Shown one piece after another: positions 38,601 to 45,462 of a DNA stretch of 64,000 nucleotides (position 1 is its first letter; each line of letters opens with the position of its first letter). This stretch comes from Phorcus lineatus (lineage: Eukaryota > Mollusca > Gastropoda > Trochida > Trochidae): contig OV121087.1 in the NCBI GenBank assembly GCA_921293015.1, forward strand, positions 36,315,235 to 36,379,234, written 5' to 3'. The translations under genes and the position numbers were made by a program. The notes under the pieces are model-generated. The model did no database searches and was not told the origin of the DNA. It worked only from the letters and a program-made list of their open reading frames with translations.

Positions 38601-41600
38601 GGTCACACACCAATTTATTCCCCGTACAAATGACACGAATGGGTAGCAATTCCTTGTGTAAATAAGCAAACATAAAAGGTAATATACAAAGAGCGAGACT
38701 GAAGCTAGCAACCTTTGTCACTAGTGGGTCACATGACTGGTCACATGACTGGTCACATGATCACACTTTTCTTTCAAACTCACCCAGCATACAAGGATAG
38801 TAGTATTTGAAGCTGTTGATGACATACTTCACAAGATCCATGTCCTGAAATTAATATATTTCTGTCTAAAAACCCATGGCAATCTTTTAGAGATGAGAAG
38901 GAATCTAAGATTTTCAACAGTTTGAGGTAGACTTTCTTAATGATTAATTAATCCCATAGATATTTTTGTGAAATTGACTGAAGAGGACATAGATAATACT
39001 TTAAATATAATATGCAAGAAATTAATAAATATATGTAACAATCACATTGAAATTGAAGTGCACATAAAATATGCCAAACTGGATGTCGTAATTTGAATCT
39101 CCAAAATAATTCATTCATGTAAAACAATCCTTATGAGGTTAATCTAACATTTTTTTTTAAAAACGACTTTTTTTAAGTGGACTGTTTTCTCAGATAAAAA
39201 TACTGAATCTTGATGTGCAAATCAGAGTTGAATTTGTAATCAGCAACATTATTTTATTGCTCAGGATTGTTTCTGTTCCCATAAATATTTGACTGTAGTT
39301 CCTTCAACTGTGGCATACACACATACTTCTGAATAACACAAGTCAATCGTATTCTCAAGAATATGTAAAAAGATAGTTCATTGGTAAAAAAAGGTTTAAA
39401 TGTATTTTACTAGAAGGTTATTAACCCTTAACCTGCTGGGTTTTTTTAAGATTTGTACTGAACTGAGAATTGTGGCCAACCCAAATATTTTATATTTAAC
39501 GCTATCACCCCTACAAAAAGAAAATTGGCCATATTACAGACAAGGATTGAGAAGGAATGATATTAACAAGGATTATGCAAAATCACTGCTCACCAGATTG
39601 GACAATCCCGCATCGTGCATGTCAAATATTACCACAACTTGTTCGAAGGGTGTCTCCTGGAAGTGTTGTTCTAAGTGGTAGGAAAATAGTTTCTTTATAG
39701 TCGGCAGCACATTGGCATCCTTTTTGTGAAGACCCACCCTGATTGTCACTGAAATAAATGTAAAATAAATAATAATAATAAATAATAAGCACATATCACT
39801 TCTGAACTAGACTCTTCTGTGTATCTCAAGGACTTGATACTTGCAGGAAGCCTATGGTTGGTTAAGACCTCTAAGACCTTGGCCCTGTTGCACAAAACAC
39901 TAAGGTTACCTTAAATCACTAAGGCAGCCTTAGTGCAATGTTAAGGAATGGCACTAAGGTTAACCTTAGTGTTAAGTTGTTTTGTGCAACGACCCCCAGG
40001 TCAATTACGTCTTTTGTGTCTTTGTCCATAACCTATGGAACTCTATCTCCCTTCAGTGAAGTGAATAGCTTTAAATTGGATACCAGGGGCATGAGATTTC
40101 CATAATAATATCCATTATTATCATTATCATTATTACTAATAGGTCTGACTACTTCACTAAATTTCGAAGACACATTAATGACACATTAAAGTTATTTGAC
40201 TTCTTGAAAAGATGTTTCATGTTTATATATATATTTACACATATCTGGATTGGCATGAAACATATTAGCTAAAAGAGATATTAAGTGTTTTACTATGCCA
40301 ATTTCAAATGTGCGTGCAGCAGTAATAACACATATTTGATTTACTTTCAACATTCTTTTAGATAGTTACACTTAATGAATAAGAAATCTAGATTGAAAAT
40401 CTTCTTGATGCTATGTTATGTAACAGGAATATTTGTAATTCAAAAAATGGCTTCCTACAATTTAAAAGCAAGGGGCAACCTTCTAAAATCTAACATAAAA
40501 TTACCTTTCATTAATATTAGAGCATTACGATAATCTCATTAAAAGAAAGTAAACATTGTGTATTATACATAAACTTTCAAGTATCATCATCATATGATTA
40601 TAAAATTTCTAAAAAGCATATAGCTTTGTTGCTTAGGAACATATGACTTATTCTTGAAGTATGAATAAAATCCCTTACATATTTGATGGCCATCTTTGTC
40701 TGCATTGTGAAAGTAGAGGGCACCCTTTTCCCATAATGCTCTATCAAAACTGTCTTCTGTCAAATCTGAAAAAAAAATATTTGATAAAAAACGAAAAGTT
40801 GCGTTGATAATTTTTTTTCAATATGAAGTGAAAAACCCACTATAGGGTAATGTGGATAGTATTTTATTTGAATCATGGAAGCATAACTACAGGTAAAAGC
40901 CTGCAAAGCAACTGTGCCTAGCATCTCAATGAAACCTGCCATTTTGGATGGATTTTGAAGATTAATTGAATTGAAAATTAGATTTCGATAAAAACTATTA
41001 ACCATTTCAAATGTCAACTTACATCTTTACAGGAATTTTTACAGTAAAAAAACTGATTGTGGTCAACAAGAAATTCAAACGAATTCATACCAATTTGGAA
41101 AACAAGTTCCAGGATTCTTTACAAACACAAAGACAACCCTTAAGCTAAAATCATATAAAATCCTCATCAGACAGCCTATGACGAGACTAGAGTTCGATTT
41201 CTTCTTAGAATTAAGAAATCTAACACTTTCTTATAATAATTTCTTTTCAAATGTTAGATTTTTTGTCCAAATTTCATTTAATGGACTTAACATTATTCTA
41301 CCCATTCTCTCACAACAGAGGTAGATCCGTCATAAATTTCTATACAACCTCTGTCTTAATTCGAAGGTTTCTTGTGCATGAAATGTAGAACGCTGATTGG
41401 ATGCTATCAAAGTTAGTTGTGCAATCAGCGACGCCATTTCAAAAGTTATCATTCAAATCGCCTAAGTTATTCCCGTAAGCTTCCCAAAAGCTAAACTTTA
41501 TACGAATATGTACCTTGCACTTTGAGTCGTCTTTACAGAACACAAACGCCTTATTTTCTGAATGTTTAGTTGCAGAGGCCTGTGTGACATCAAATATGTT

Positions 41601-44600
41601 TGAAATATATGAAATATAGCCAGGTACTTTAAGTTGCAATATGTCCCACTAGGGGAATGTGCCGGAAAACCAAGAAACCTTCGAATTAAGACAGAGGTTG
41701 TATAGAAAATTATGACGGAGCTACCTCTGTTGGGAGAGAATGTATTCTACCCTGAACATAAAGACCTGTTAAAAGTTATAAGAACTTGAAAACTATTGAT
41801 TGTGCAACATATTGCAGATGTTTACATACCATTGATCTTCCATTCTTGTCTCCATTTCAAAGACTCGTGGACAAGATCTATGGCCTCGTCGAGTCGTTCC
41901 TTCCCCCTAATGAATGTCAATACGTAATTGTCATCATCTGTAAATCGGCTCACGTCACGTTTGTCGTAGAGAGTTTCTGCTTTTGAGTTCTCTGGGGGAA
42001 AAAATGAAAATGATATGTAGAACATAATCATTCTGATGATCTGTGTACATGTTTGAACTAACACTTTTTGTTACAGATCTAAGGAAATAAAATTTTGTTA
42101 AAGATTTTTCAGTCTCAACTCCCTGAGGAATCCATGATGATGATGATAATGATGATGGTGTAGAGGTGCTGCCTCTTCTGCGGATGATAATAATGATGAT
42201 CATTCCAAATGTAGAACATTTTGTATCATACAGGTGCTGTACAATAAAGACAAGTAAAACTGAATACAGTAACTTGCACTAGATGATTTATATATCTATA
42301 TGGTTATGCATGTGAAGATATCTATAACTTTGTGATAGCATGTTTTTATTTTGCAAATCTGTAAGGAATGAAGGTACTCTTTTCTTGCAAATATGATTTC
42401 ACATTGAAATACATGTCTAATCCAGTGTATCATTCTGAAGTTCACCAGCACTAGTGGTAATTATTTGAAACACCATCTAGTCATTCTCTTGACATGCTGG
42501 CCGTAGCTATTTCCAGTAATTCTCAGTTAGAAAATGCATAGCCTAGCATAGCGTAGTTGAGCTAACTTAGGCAAGCATGACCTAGTCCTATAACTACCTC
42601 ATCAAAAATCCACTTTTGCACTCAGCAATATCTGAGATAAAAAATTCATTCAAAATAAACAAGTAAGAATAATTCTTAGCACATCATTACAAAGCTCTGT
42701 CTAAAATGGTTGAATATTTATTTCTATATTCAAACATGTATTTCTTTATTCAATGTTTGATATGATGTCAATTTTATAGCGTAACATTAACTTGAGGAAT
42801 AACAAACAATACCATTCTTAAATCACCAGAGATTGAGAAAGGCAGGGGCCATGGGCCATTTTGCACATTGGATGAAAAAATGGCCCATTCAAATCAGAAA
42901 TTTTACCATTGCTACTATGGGGAATGGCCCATTCAAAATTCTGGAAATAACTAAAAGCCCTAAAAATGGCCCATTGTCCAGGGTGTCTTTCCCAATCCCT
43001 GAATCACTGCAAGATTTATAAACAGAAGTAACAGATTTTCTTGAATTCTCCAAATTATTAATTCTTTTTTCTTTTTCAAGTGTTTAATTTTTAGCAGCAG
43101 CAAAGCTCATTACTAGACATACCAAAAAAACAAATTCTAATAGGAATTTCCAAGTTTGTCATTATGATACTTATTTCATAACCAGTTTATTTCTTTATTT
43201 TCTATTTTGTGTCCACATTTATATCTAATGTAGCAGAGCAGAGTGCAACCAGGTCATATGGATTGTTCAGTGTTCACCTAACCTTATTTCATGTTCTTTT
43301 GAAATAAAAATATGTTTTAAACGAACATTTGTTGGGTTTGTTGTTTTTAATTAATTTTTGTGTCAGGTACATGAAATAATAACATTTGTTGGTAGTTAAT
43401 TGTTATAAACAAGGGCATAGTTAATGCATAGGTCCCTAAACATTATTGTCCGAAGTTGAGTTTAGCTAACCCCTTCATGGAAAAAAAATACCATTATCTA
43501 TCATTTTCTCAAGGAAAACACTGACAGAGAAAGAGTTAACATATTTAACTGGCCCTGTGGACTGGGGGATTTATGCAATTTGGCTACTATATGGAAACTT
43601 CTCTTGCCCCAATGCAAATTCTTGAAAGGCGAGGCTGCATACTAACTAGCACCTTCCGGCCTTATACAGTTTATTAGGCCAGAATGTTTTTTATGGTTTG
43701 CATATCCTTAGCTTCAGAATTAGGGTAGGTAGGTAGGCATTCTTTTTTGGGATTTTTATCTTGTTTATTTTGTTATACACTCAAAGTGCAAAAATTTGAC
43801 CCCAAAGTTATTTTTAACATCACATATGGTTAATAACCCAAGAGTGGCTCAGTGTATGCCTGGCACTTGATATGAAAACCTTTTTGAGCTTGTCCATGAT
43901 ACTGTTCACATAGATCAAAGATCTGTGTTTTATGAGTTAAATATGTTTCACACACAGTGTTTATCTATGTGATGACATTGTTTAAAACACATGGCTTAAC
44001 CACGCTGGTGGGAGGCAATTTGACGATCTCCAATTTGATTGACAAATCTCGTTCTTGCAAGATATGGCAAGATTTCAAAACATAAACAGATGGCAAGAAA
44101 AATTGTTCGGGTTGGGAATGAAAAATACGGTCGGTCAGGAAAGCAGAACCACAACATTATATTTTTTGGGCCTTAAACGGCCAGTTCGACCGGGTATTTT
44201 CTGTTCCACAAATATTCGGGAGGGAATTCCCTTTTGCACGCGACACGTAACTTTTTTATATATTCGATTTGTTTTCTATTTTCTGTGTTTACAACTTTTT
44301 CATGTTTGGTAATTAGTTGTAATCCGTCCTTCAAACTGAAAAAAATAGCGAAAACAATCGAAGCCACTGACCAGCACTACCAAGGGGCTTAACTCTATTG
44401 CGATCATGGCGGCCATTAGATTGTTGTCCGCTGCATGATTGATCTGCGTTGTAGTAACCTTGTAGTTACTTGGATGTTTTGATTGTTGGGGATTAATAAT
44501 GTAAATAATGTTTGCATAACTAATTATGACATCTCAAATGGCTAAGCTCAATCAATATGACACTGAGGAGAAAAGTGGCTTCGCTCCGGCTTCCCAATAT

Positions 44601-45462
44601 AAACAAAGATTCGTCCAGACTATCGCACTCCAAATTACTCACAGTGCTGCAGTTTTCCGTACATTAAAAACTTTATGTGAAGTAACTTAGATATCTTTCT
44701 TAAAAAAGAAGAGTTTTACTATGAGTGAAGTTGTGCGAAGTCGAGGGCGACCGCGAAAGTACGATGGAAATTCGCCTGCGAGACGACAACAAGAGAGAAA
44801 ACATGCAGCGTTGCATTATGGGAAGGGACTTTTCTCATTCTATTTATAGATCTACTTAACTGCTGACGCACTGTATCTAAAAATAGCTTCGTTAGCAGCA
44901 TAAGCTTATCGCTGAAAACGTAATCGAACTGGCCGTTTAAGCTACCTTCTGAGATAAACCTATCATGCGTATCATGTTTGTGAGTTTTGAAATGGAAAGT
45001 TGAAAGAAATTTAAATATCACTGTAATTTAATGAAGATAGGCCTATATCGTTTTTCCAAACTTTTTGATTAATTACATAACAGTGCGAATTTTGATTCTG
45101 ATCTACCAACTGACGAATAAAACCCAATAAATACTTTAGGTCTGTATCTATATATAATGCGTACAAGTTTACGTTGAGTATGACTATATATCCTATGCCG
45201 ATTACGACAAAGATAGAGTGAATCGATCAATCAATATTTAGTAACATAACCGTCTTCTAACAGTAACCGGTCTCATGGTTCCGTCCAAATTTAATATACA
45301 TATTACCTCCGTATTTCTTCAGAAATCCGGATCGCACGTAGTCGATATCCTCCTTTGAAATCTGAAATTAAATAAGAGAAGGTCTAATTAATATGCCAGA
45401 GAAGTACTTTGTATCATGTCAACAACTAAAGTTATTACCGACTGACTTCTTACCTTCGCCAT
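11470..45462 (-). CDS. MOSPD2: MOSPD2, complete gene, 16 coding exons, 525 residues
   Basis: MOSPD2 is an ER-anchored VAP-family tether that binds FFAT-motif proteins and lipid droplets. Coding exons, 5' to 3': 45454..45462, 45307..45361, 41830..41991, 40679..40765, 39594..39748, 38784..38844, 37836..37874, 37533..37657, 28694..28777, 18276..18380, 14828..14940, 14594..14693, 13646..13742, 13080..13203, 12499..12598, 11470..11631. All junctions are GT-AG with matching phases. The 525-residue product is close to human MOSPD2 (518 as I recall it). Order: N-terminal helices (about 1-75), CRAL-TRIO domain (about 76-231), low-complexity linker (232-325), MSP domain (about 328-443) with a TTSPEKYRVRPS block, coiled segment and membrane anchor (about 489-510). 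No disabling change was found. Introns 8 (8.8 kb) and 9 (9.6 kb) are swollen by transposons. Confidence 0.95.
11690..11903 (-). mobile_element. tRNA-derived SINE, minus strand
   Basis: Reverse complement of the family at 6582-6892: the head CGGGTAGCGCAGTGGTTAGA is at the right edge, followed by a good B box (GTTCGAATCCC) and the shared CAGGTTTGGGTGCGATG body. It lies in MOSPD2 intron 15 in the gene's sense orientation. The left edge is uncertain and no target duplication was found. Confidence 0.78.
12499..12598 (-). CDS. MOSPD2: MOSPD2 coding exon 15, post-MSP segment
   Basis: 100 nt, acceptor ATGTTTCAG, donor GTCTGT. Completes R439 and encodes LRCIYTSS, then a polar stretch ending MAKQ. It is needed to restore phase 0 for the last exon. 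Confidence 0.88.
13080..13203 (-). CDS. MOSPD2: MOSPD2 coding exon 14, MSP C-terminal half
   Basis: 124 nt, ends in phase 2, acceptor TCTCCGCAG, donor GTCAGT. Encodes KDKFLIMGMEL and ELWKTVPRENIMEHR, matching human DRFLIMAAEM...FWKEVPRNKVMEHR. Confidence 0.96.
13646..13742 (-). CDS. MOSPD2: MOSPD2 coding exon 13, MSP core
   Basis: 97 nt, phase 0 to 1, donor GTAAGT. Encodes VKTTSPEKYRVRPSSG, the most conserved MSP block. By family knowledge it contributes to the FFAT-peptide groove. Confidence 0.96.
13907..14045. repeat. Foldback (near-perfect palindrome)
   Basis: Left arm TTACCCGAGGAAGTGTGTCA... and right arm ...TGACACAATTCCGAGGGTTA pair along about 60 bp around CGAGCGAGAGCG. Similar words (CCATATGGGTAATAAA near 14225, and GACGACGTAA) suggest a larger MITE of about 330 bp that ends near 14236. 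It lies in MOSPD2 intron 12. Confidence 0.75.
14594..14693 (-). CDS. MOSPD2: MOSPD2 coding exon 12, MSP domain
   Basis: 100 nt, donor GTATTC, ends in phase 0. Encodes PAEELEFCADENG and the ISLTNTLPYGIAYK strand, equivalent to human SPAEELYF...LTNVTKNIVAFK. Confidence 0.94.
14828..14940 (-). CDS. MOSPD2: MOSPD2 coding exon 11, linker to MSP domain
   Basis: 113 nt, ends in phase 2, acceptor CTTTTTCAG, donor GTGAGC. Basic linker ending in RLLTVS, which leads into PAEEL at the start of the MSP domain. Confidence 0.88.
14941..15898. other. MOSPD2 intron 10 (3' part on the minus strand), no gene
   Basis: AT-rich intron sequence. A block at 15240-15350 (GAGCACATATGAAATGTCAC) echoes the tail of the foldback-associated sequence at 14180-14230 and is probably a relic of the same repeat. 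Confidence 0.4.
15901..16267. mobile_element. MITE, Tc1/mariner type, TA target site
   Basis: Ends CCGTATTCGAC and GTCGAATACGG are perfect inverted repeats flanked by TA (15899-15900 and 16268-16269). GCGCCC words lie near both ends. A non-autonomous mariner-like element of 367 bp in MOSPD2 intron 10. The open frame across it encodes nothing recognisable. Confidence 0.85.
16846..17238. mobile_element. MULE-type MITE, older copy
   Basis: Starts CATTCTCTCCCAACAGG and ends AAAGAATG. Long diverged inverted ends and shared internal text (AAAGCTAAACTT, AGTTAGTTGTGCAAT) match the element at 41303-41742. Nine-base flanks AACAAAAGT and AACAAAACT agree at 8 of 9 positions, the size expected for Mutator-like elements. 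Confidence 0.8.
17239..18275. other. AT-rich MOSPD2 intron 10 DNA
   Basis: No gene, repeat or structured element is recognised between the MULE-type MITE and exon 10. Confidence 0.5.
18276..18380 (-). CDS. MOSPD2: MOSPD2 coding exon 10, variable linker
   Basis: 105 nt, phase 0 at both ends, acceptor ATTTTAG, donor GTGAGT. Encodes a Ser/Asp-rich, probably disordered segment (VTFADQDSTVFRSLSLDKEE). Support comes from splice sites and phase rather than conservation. Confidence 0.8.
18478..18660. repeat. Short interrupted repeats with TGACATCA words
   Basis: ATGACATCACAATGGCTAT or close variants occur three to four times within 130 bp, separated by AAACTGAAAACAA. Similar words occur at 57630 and 58650. 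Probably part of a foldback MITE family. Confidence 0.55.
19378..19851. mobile_element. TTAA-flanked MITE
   Basis: The ends read AGGGACACAG and CTGTGTCACT, inverted, with TTAA on both sides (19374-19377 and 19852-19855). 474 bp, in MOSPD2 intron 9. TTAA targets point to piggyBac or Kolobok mobilisation. A partial relative ends at 38269. Confidence 0.72.
20154..20171. repeat. 18-bp perfect palindrome
   Basis: ATCGCAATGCATTGCGAT is its own reverse complement. It sits in a block with several GATA/TATCGG words and may be the core of an old MITE. The 115-codon frame running through it is not supported as a gene. Confidence 0.6.
20520..22300. other. AT-rich intron 9 DNA with a relic of a gastropod-type repeat
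   Basis: Mostly featureless. At 21588-21650 GAGTGAGTTATTGTTTAACG followed by GGGCAATATTTCAGCCA is a degraded match to a repeat I know from gastropod genomes (TTTACGCCGC...GCAATATTCCAGC). It supports a molluscan source but is too short for firm assignment. Confidence 0.4.
22306..22446. mobile_element. Small MITE family, copy 1 (most diverged)
   Basis: GGAAAGATAGAGGCCAAAGG...TTTTGCACACTGG...AATGGTCCATTCAAAATTC...CTTTCCCTATCCTTG. The same order of blocks occurs at 29855-30032 and 42829-43001; the ends are inverted repeats of the GGGATTGGGAAAGACA type. Confidence 0.65.
23340..23960 (+). repeat. piggyBac left ~190-bp direct repeat block (about 4 units)
   Basis: Units are marked by (T)CTTTAATTCCATGTA-like text, then a CATGTGCGC word and AATAAAGATxC..CAAGTGCCGC, at about 23355, 23534, 23731 and 23924. 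Spacing is 180-197 bp and all copies point the same way. They diverge moderately. Confidence 0.78.
24630..26624 (+). CDS. piggyBac transposase, 664 residues, intact
   Basis: It cuts and pastes the element at TTAA. The DDD catalytic residues are D287 (in CVDEGLVPW), D366 (in VFMDNFYSS) and D473 (in MGGVDRADQ), with D476 also conserved, the pattern of the cabbage-looper enzyme's D268/D346/D447/D450. An acidic Ser-Asp run (about 35-58) opens the protein. An AT-hook-like RRPRGRPS (548-555) and a zinc-binding Cys-rich domain (C586, C589, C622, C625, C630, C634, H639, C644) close it. The ATG at 24630 follows a splice-acceptor-like TTTACAG at about 24611, so an untranslated first exon is possible. 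No stop or shift interrupts it. The antisense 183-codon frame at 24003-24554 is ignored. Confidence 0.97.
   Translation: MPKARRPRTRSWEGPSTSSDDDFINEVHADEASDMESTDESDSDSDSDSDGESDIDSDVEIRNIARHILAATGETATTGTSTEEEFSGFDEQYNEMDTHFDDRDNFMERWTEGPRPRGRVDLQFTGNTGLGRFIELPDNPQPVDYFGLFFHEDDYGSMAAETNRYFHQQVDDTVLKPCSRLRQWYDTNAEEMKVFVAMTIAMSLVVQRNFSEYWSSSDVTSTPFFAKCMPRDRFWLLLTYLHLNDNNQMPGRNTPQFSPINKLGYLYKRIVHRFSRIYKPHQTICVDEGLVPWKGHLSFKVYNPDKPKKYGIKAYMLCDSTNGYVCKFQLYTGKTNESVSVGGKTYDLVMDLVKDYAGKGYHVFMDNFYSSVALYINLWEMGTGATGTLRGNRKGIPEKLKKAQKKQKKGDMMIYHNQDLLVVRYEDRKSVLLMSTVEDTEIVETGKKNRVTGEANTRPSIVHEYNKYMGGVDRADQMLSYTPFKMKTLKWWKRVWFHVLNVAMLNSYILYKEFSKDKTLKTSRQFRKDIVQHMITFADTEKVPSLRRRPRGRPSTSDESVLRLHGRHFPSKIQPVGKKKRLSRMCVVCSKAKRELFRRAVEESNEPVRKKKRVGKESSYECSECNVALCAAPCFRIYHTSQDCTKAYISLMSEKENEGDTQED
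26728..26733 (+). terminator. Poly(A) signal of the piggyBac transposase
   Basis: AATAAA about 105 bases after the transposase stop, in GTCAATAAAATAATC; the only canonical signal close behind the ORF. Confidence 0.6.
26890..28060 (+). repeat. piggyBac right ~190-bp direct repeat block (about 6 units)
   Basis: The same unit as on the left of the transposase, in the same orientation, marked near 26902, 27091, 27289, 27489, 27870 and 28020. The middle three are clearest (CTTTAATTCCATGTATAATA, then ATATGCGCAG). A GC-rich insert with CCCCGGGGG and GGGGTACCCCC lies between units at 27620-27790. Confidence 0.78.
28694..28777 (-). CDS. MOSPD2: MOSPD2 coding exon 9, linker
   Basis: 84 nt, phase 0 at both ends, donor GTAAGT. 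Encodes DKFEYKYVPSANR and a Gly/Ala-rich tail; DKFEYKY corresponds to human DPFKYSY after HMGGT. Confidence 0.9.
29855..30032. mobile_element. Small MITE family, copy 2
   Basis: Starts GGATTGAGAAAGGTAGGGAC and ends TGTCTTTCCAAATACCTG, inverted relative to each other, with AATGGCGCATTTTAAATTC inside. In MOSPD2 intron 8. Same family as 42829-43001. Confidence 0.7.
30411..30648. repeat. DIRS left inverted terminal repeat
   Basis: Matches 35755-35971 in reverse complement through about 200 bp (for example GGGGTACTTATTGCATAAAA and GGCGATAACCGTTCCGCC). The outermost 22 bases have no partner on the right but reappear in the internal complementary region. Confidence 0.92.
30686..30785. repeat. DIRS internal complementary region
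   Basis: 100 bp made of the reverse complement of the left tip (GTACCCCAAGGAGGATCC ... AACCTCTACAGGTTTGTTCG) joined to that of the right tip (TTCTTTTTCAGAAGG ... TTATTGCATAAAA). It equals the junction of the two ends and sets the element's limits. Confidence 0.9.
31150..32250 (-). mobile_element. DIRS tyrosine recombinase region (fossil)
   Basis: The core-binding part is recognisable by TNTQYEDRWACYAHWC. The catalytic part follows with GRRVGDIHAMS and, further on, AHSVRAVATSKA and FIRHYQL, corresponding to the R...HxxR...H/Y layout of tyrosine recombinases. It overlaps the RT region. Treated as a fossil. Confidence 0.85.
32050..33770 (-). mobile_element. DIRS reverse transcriptase-RNase H region (fossil)
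   Basis: RT blocks include IDLKDAYLHVPMHPQ, FRVLPFGIATAPRVFTKLM and the catalytic YLDDW. RNase H follows, with TDASLSGWGGVL and LEMDNQTAMSYI. These are characteristic of DIRS/Ngaro rather than Ty3 or Copia elements. Confidence 0.92.
33790..35190 (-). mobile_element. DIRS Gag-like region (fossil)
   Basis: Several hundred residues with no strong named domain. A Cys-rich stretch near the 5' side (CFNCGSNIP and CITCLVEEG) suggests a zinc-binding motif, and a Ser/Thr/Gly-rich part follows. The position ahead of RT fits DIRS ORF1. Confidence 0.65.
35755..35971. repeat. DIRS right inverted terminal repeat
   Basis: Reverse complement of the left terminal repeat with only a few differences. It ends in GGATCCCTTCTGAAAAAGAA, which also appears in the internal complementary region. 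Confidence 0.92.
36269..37283 (+). mobile_element. pearl/CvA-like (Helentron-associated) non-autonomous element
   Basis: Short inverted ends TAGCTCATCAG (36269) and CTGATGAGCTA (37273) enclose about five tandem units of about 145 bp. Each carries GGTCACCAAACCTACAATTT, AAGGAGTCTACACAC, AGCTCTCTAGACC and TTTGACCCCTGTGACCCC. An ACGG/GGAC microsatellite (37199-37230) follows, then a GCCTTGCCATGCC right end. This layout of inverted ends, ~150-bp core repeats and ACGG microsatellite matches bivalve pearl elements and HINEs. No coding capacity. In MOSPD2 intron 8. Confidence 0.82.
37199..37230 (+). repeat. (ACGG)n-type microsatellite of the pearl-like element
   Basis: ACGGATGGACGGACGGACGG and continuation, about eight units with two ATGG variants, close to the right end of the element. 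Confidence 0.9.
37533..37657 (-). CDS. MOSPD2: MOSPD2 coding exon 8, end of CRAL-TRIO
   Basis: 125 nt, donor GTGAGT, ends in phase 0. Encodes AWKVIKTWLS and LPEHMGGT; the PEHMGG motif closes the lipid-binding domain. Confidence 0.95.
37836..37874 (-). CDS. MOSPD2: MOSPD2 coding exon 7, 39-nt micro-exon
   Basis: Acceptor CTGTTTCAG, donor GTACGT. Encodes AYMLIYEMPWILN, the conserved CRAL-TRIO strand. Its phases (1 in, 1 out) fit both neighbours. Confidence 0.93.
38160..38269. mobile_element. Partial TTAA MITE related to 19378-19851
   Basis: GGTATTTTGGCTC followed by AGCCA(C/A)AT and CTCTGTGTCACGTTAA parallels the right end of the element at 19378-19851. No left end was found. In MOSPD2 intron 6. 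Confidence 0.55.
38784..38844 (-). CDS. MOSPD2: MOSPD2 coding exon 6, CRAL-TRIO
   Basis: 61 nt, donor GTGAGT, phase 0 to 1. Encodes DMDLVKYVINSFKYYYPCML, collinear with the vertebrate protein. Confidence 0.95.
38890..39580. other. MOSPD2 intron 5, AT-rich, featureless
   Basis: No repeat or gene recognised. The short open frame at 39400-39681 only overlaps exon 5 antisense. Confidence 0.5.
39594..39748 (-). CDS. MOSPD2: MOSPD2 coding exon 5, CRAL-TRIO core
   Basis: 155 nt, phase 1 in and 0 out, donor GTGAGC. Encodes TIRVGLHKKD and VVVIFDMHDAGLSNL, the central CRAL-TRIO strand with the FD motif. Confidence 0.95.
39881..39998. mobile_element. Short MITE with GTTGCACAAAAC ends
   Basis: GGCCCTGTTGCACAAAAC on the left and GTTTTGTGCAACGACCCCC on the right are inverted repeats. 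Inside, CACTAAGGTTACCTTA and CTAAGGTTAACCTTAGTG form a further palindrome. About 118 bp, in MOSPD2 intron 4. Confidence 0.75.
40679..40765 (-). CDS. MOSPD2: MOSPD2 coding exon 4, start of the CRAL-TRIO domain
   Basis: 87 nt, phase 1 in and out, donor GTAAGG. Encodes the LWEKGALYFHNADKDGHQI segment, equivalent to the human IGVIYLHGYDKEGNKL region. Confidence 0.93.
41303..41742. mobile_element. MULE-type MITE, young copy with 9-bp duplication
   Basis: The ends CATTCTCTCAC and GGGAGAGAATG continue into inverted repeats of about 70 bp (ACAACCTCTGTCTTAATTCG and its complement). TATTCTACC is duplicated on both sides (41294-41302 and 41743-41751). A 9-bp duplication plus long ends indicates a Mutator-like non-autonomous element. 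In MOSPD2 intron 3. An older relative is at 16846-17238. Confidence 0.9.
41830..41991 (-). CDS. MOSPD2: MOSPD2 coding exon 3, N-terminal helical region
   Basis: Acceptor after a T/C tract (CCCCCAG), donor GTATGT. 162 nt, phase 1 in and out. Encodes the YDKRDVSRFTDDDNYVLTF and HESLKWRQEW blocks, matching the CRAL-TRIO N-terminal region of MOSPD2. Confidence 0.93.
42829..43001. mobile_element. Small MITE family, copy 3 (best preserved)
   Basis: AGATTGAGAAAGGCAGGGGC at the left and TGTCTTTCCCAATCCCTG at the right are inverted. ATGGCCCATTCAAAA and repeated GGCCCATT words lie inside. 173 bp, in MOSPD2 intron 2; no clear target duplication seen. Confidence 0.72.
43010..44170. other. MOSPD2 intron 2, no gene recognised
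   Basis: AT-rich sequence with no ORF of note and no repeat that I can assign. Confidence 0.45.
44177..44936 (+). mobile_element. TTAA-flanked element of 760 bp
   Basis: ACGGCCAGTTCGA and TCGAACTGGCCGT are perfect 13-bp inverted ends bordered by TTAA (44173-44176 and 44937-44940). The ends do not start CCC as piggyBac ends do, so Kolobok or a divergent piggyBac are both possible. It lies in MOSPD2 intron 2 and carries a small AT-hook ORF. Confidence 0.75.
44721..44849 (+). CDS. Small AT-hook-like ORF inside the TTAA element (42 residues)
   Basis: ATG to TAG, encoding MSEVVRSRGRPRKYDGNSPA and a basic tail. RGRPRK is an AT-hook core, as seen in the N-termini of some DNA-binding transposon proteins. 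It may be the truncated start of a lost transposase or accessory protein. Too short to assign; no evidence of expression. Confidence 0.35.
   Translation: MSEVVRSRGRPRKYDGNSPARRQQERKHAALHYGKGLFSFYL
45307..45361 (-). CDS. MOSPD2: MOSPD2 coding exon 2
   Basis: Acceptor TTTAATTTCAG, donor GTAATA. 55 nt, ends in phase 1. Encodes ISKEDIDYVRSGFLKKYG. Confidence 0.85.
45454..45462 (-). CDS. MOSPD2: MOSPD2 coding exon 1 (MAK, 9 nt)
   Basis: ATGGCGAAG followed by GTAAGAAG. The ATG sits in a good context (AAAACAAAA before ATGG). It joins in phase 0 to the next exon, giving MAKISKED, which fits the family's short N-terminus. Confidence 0.8.
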
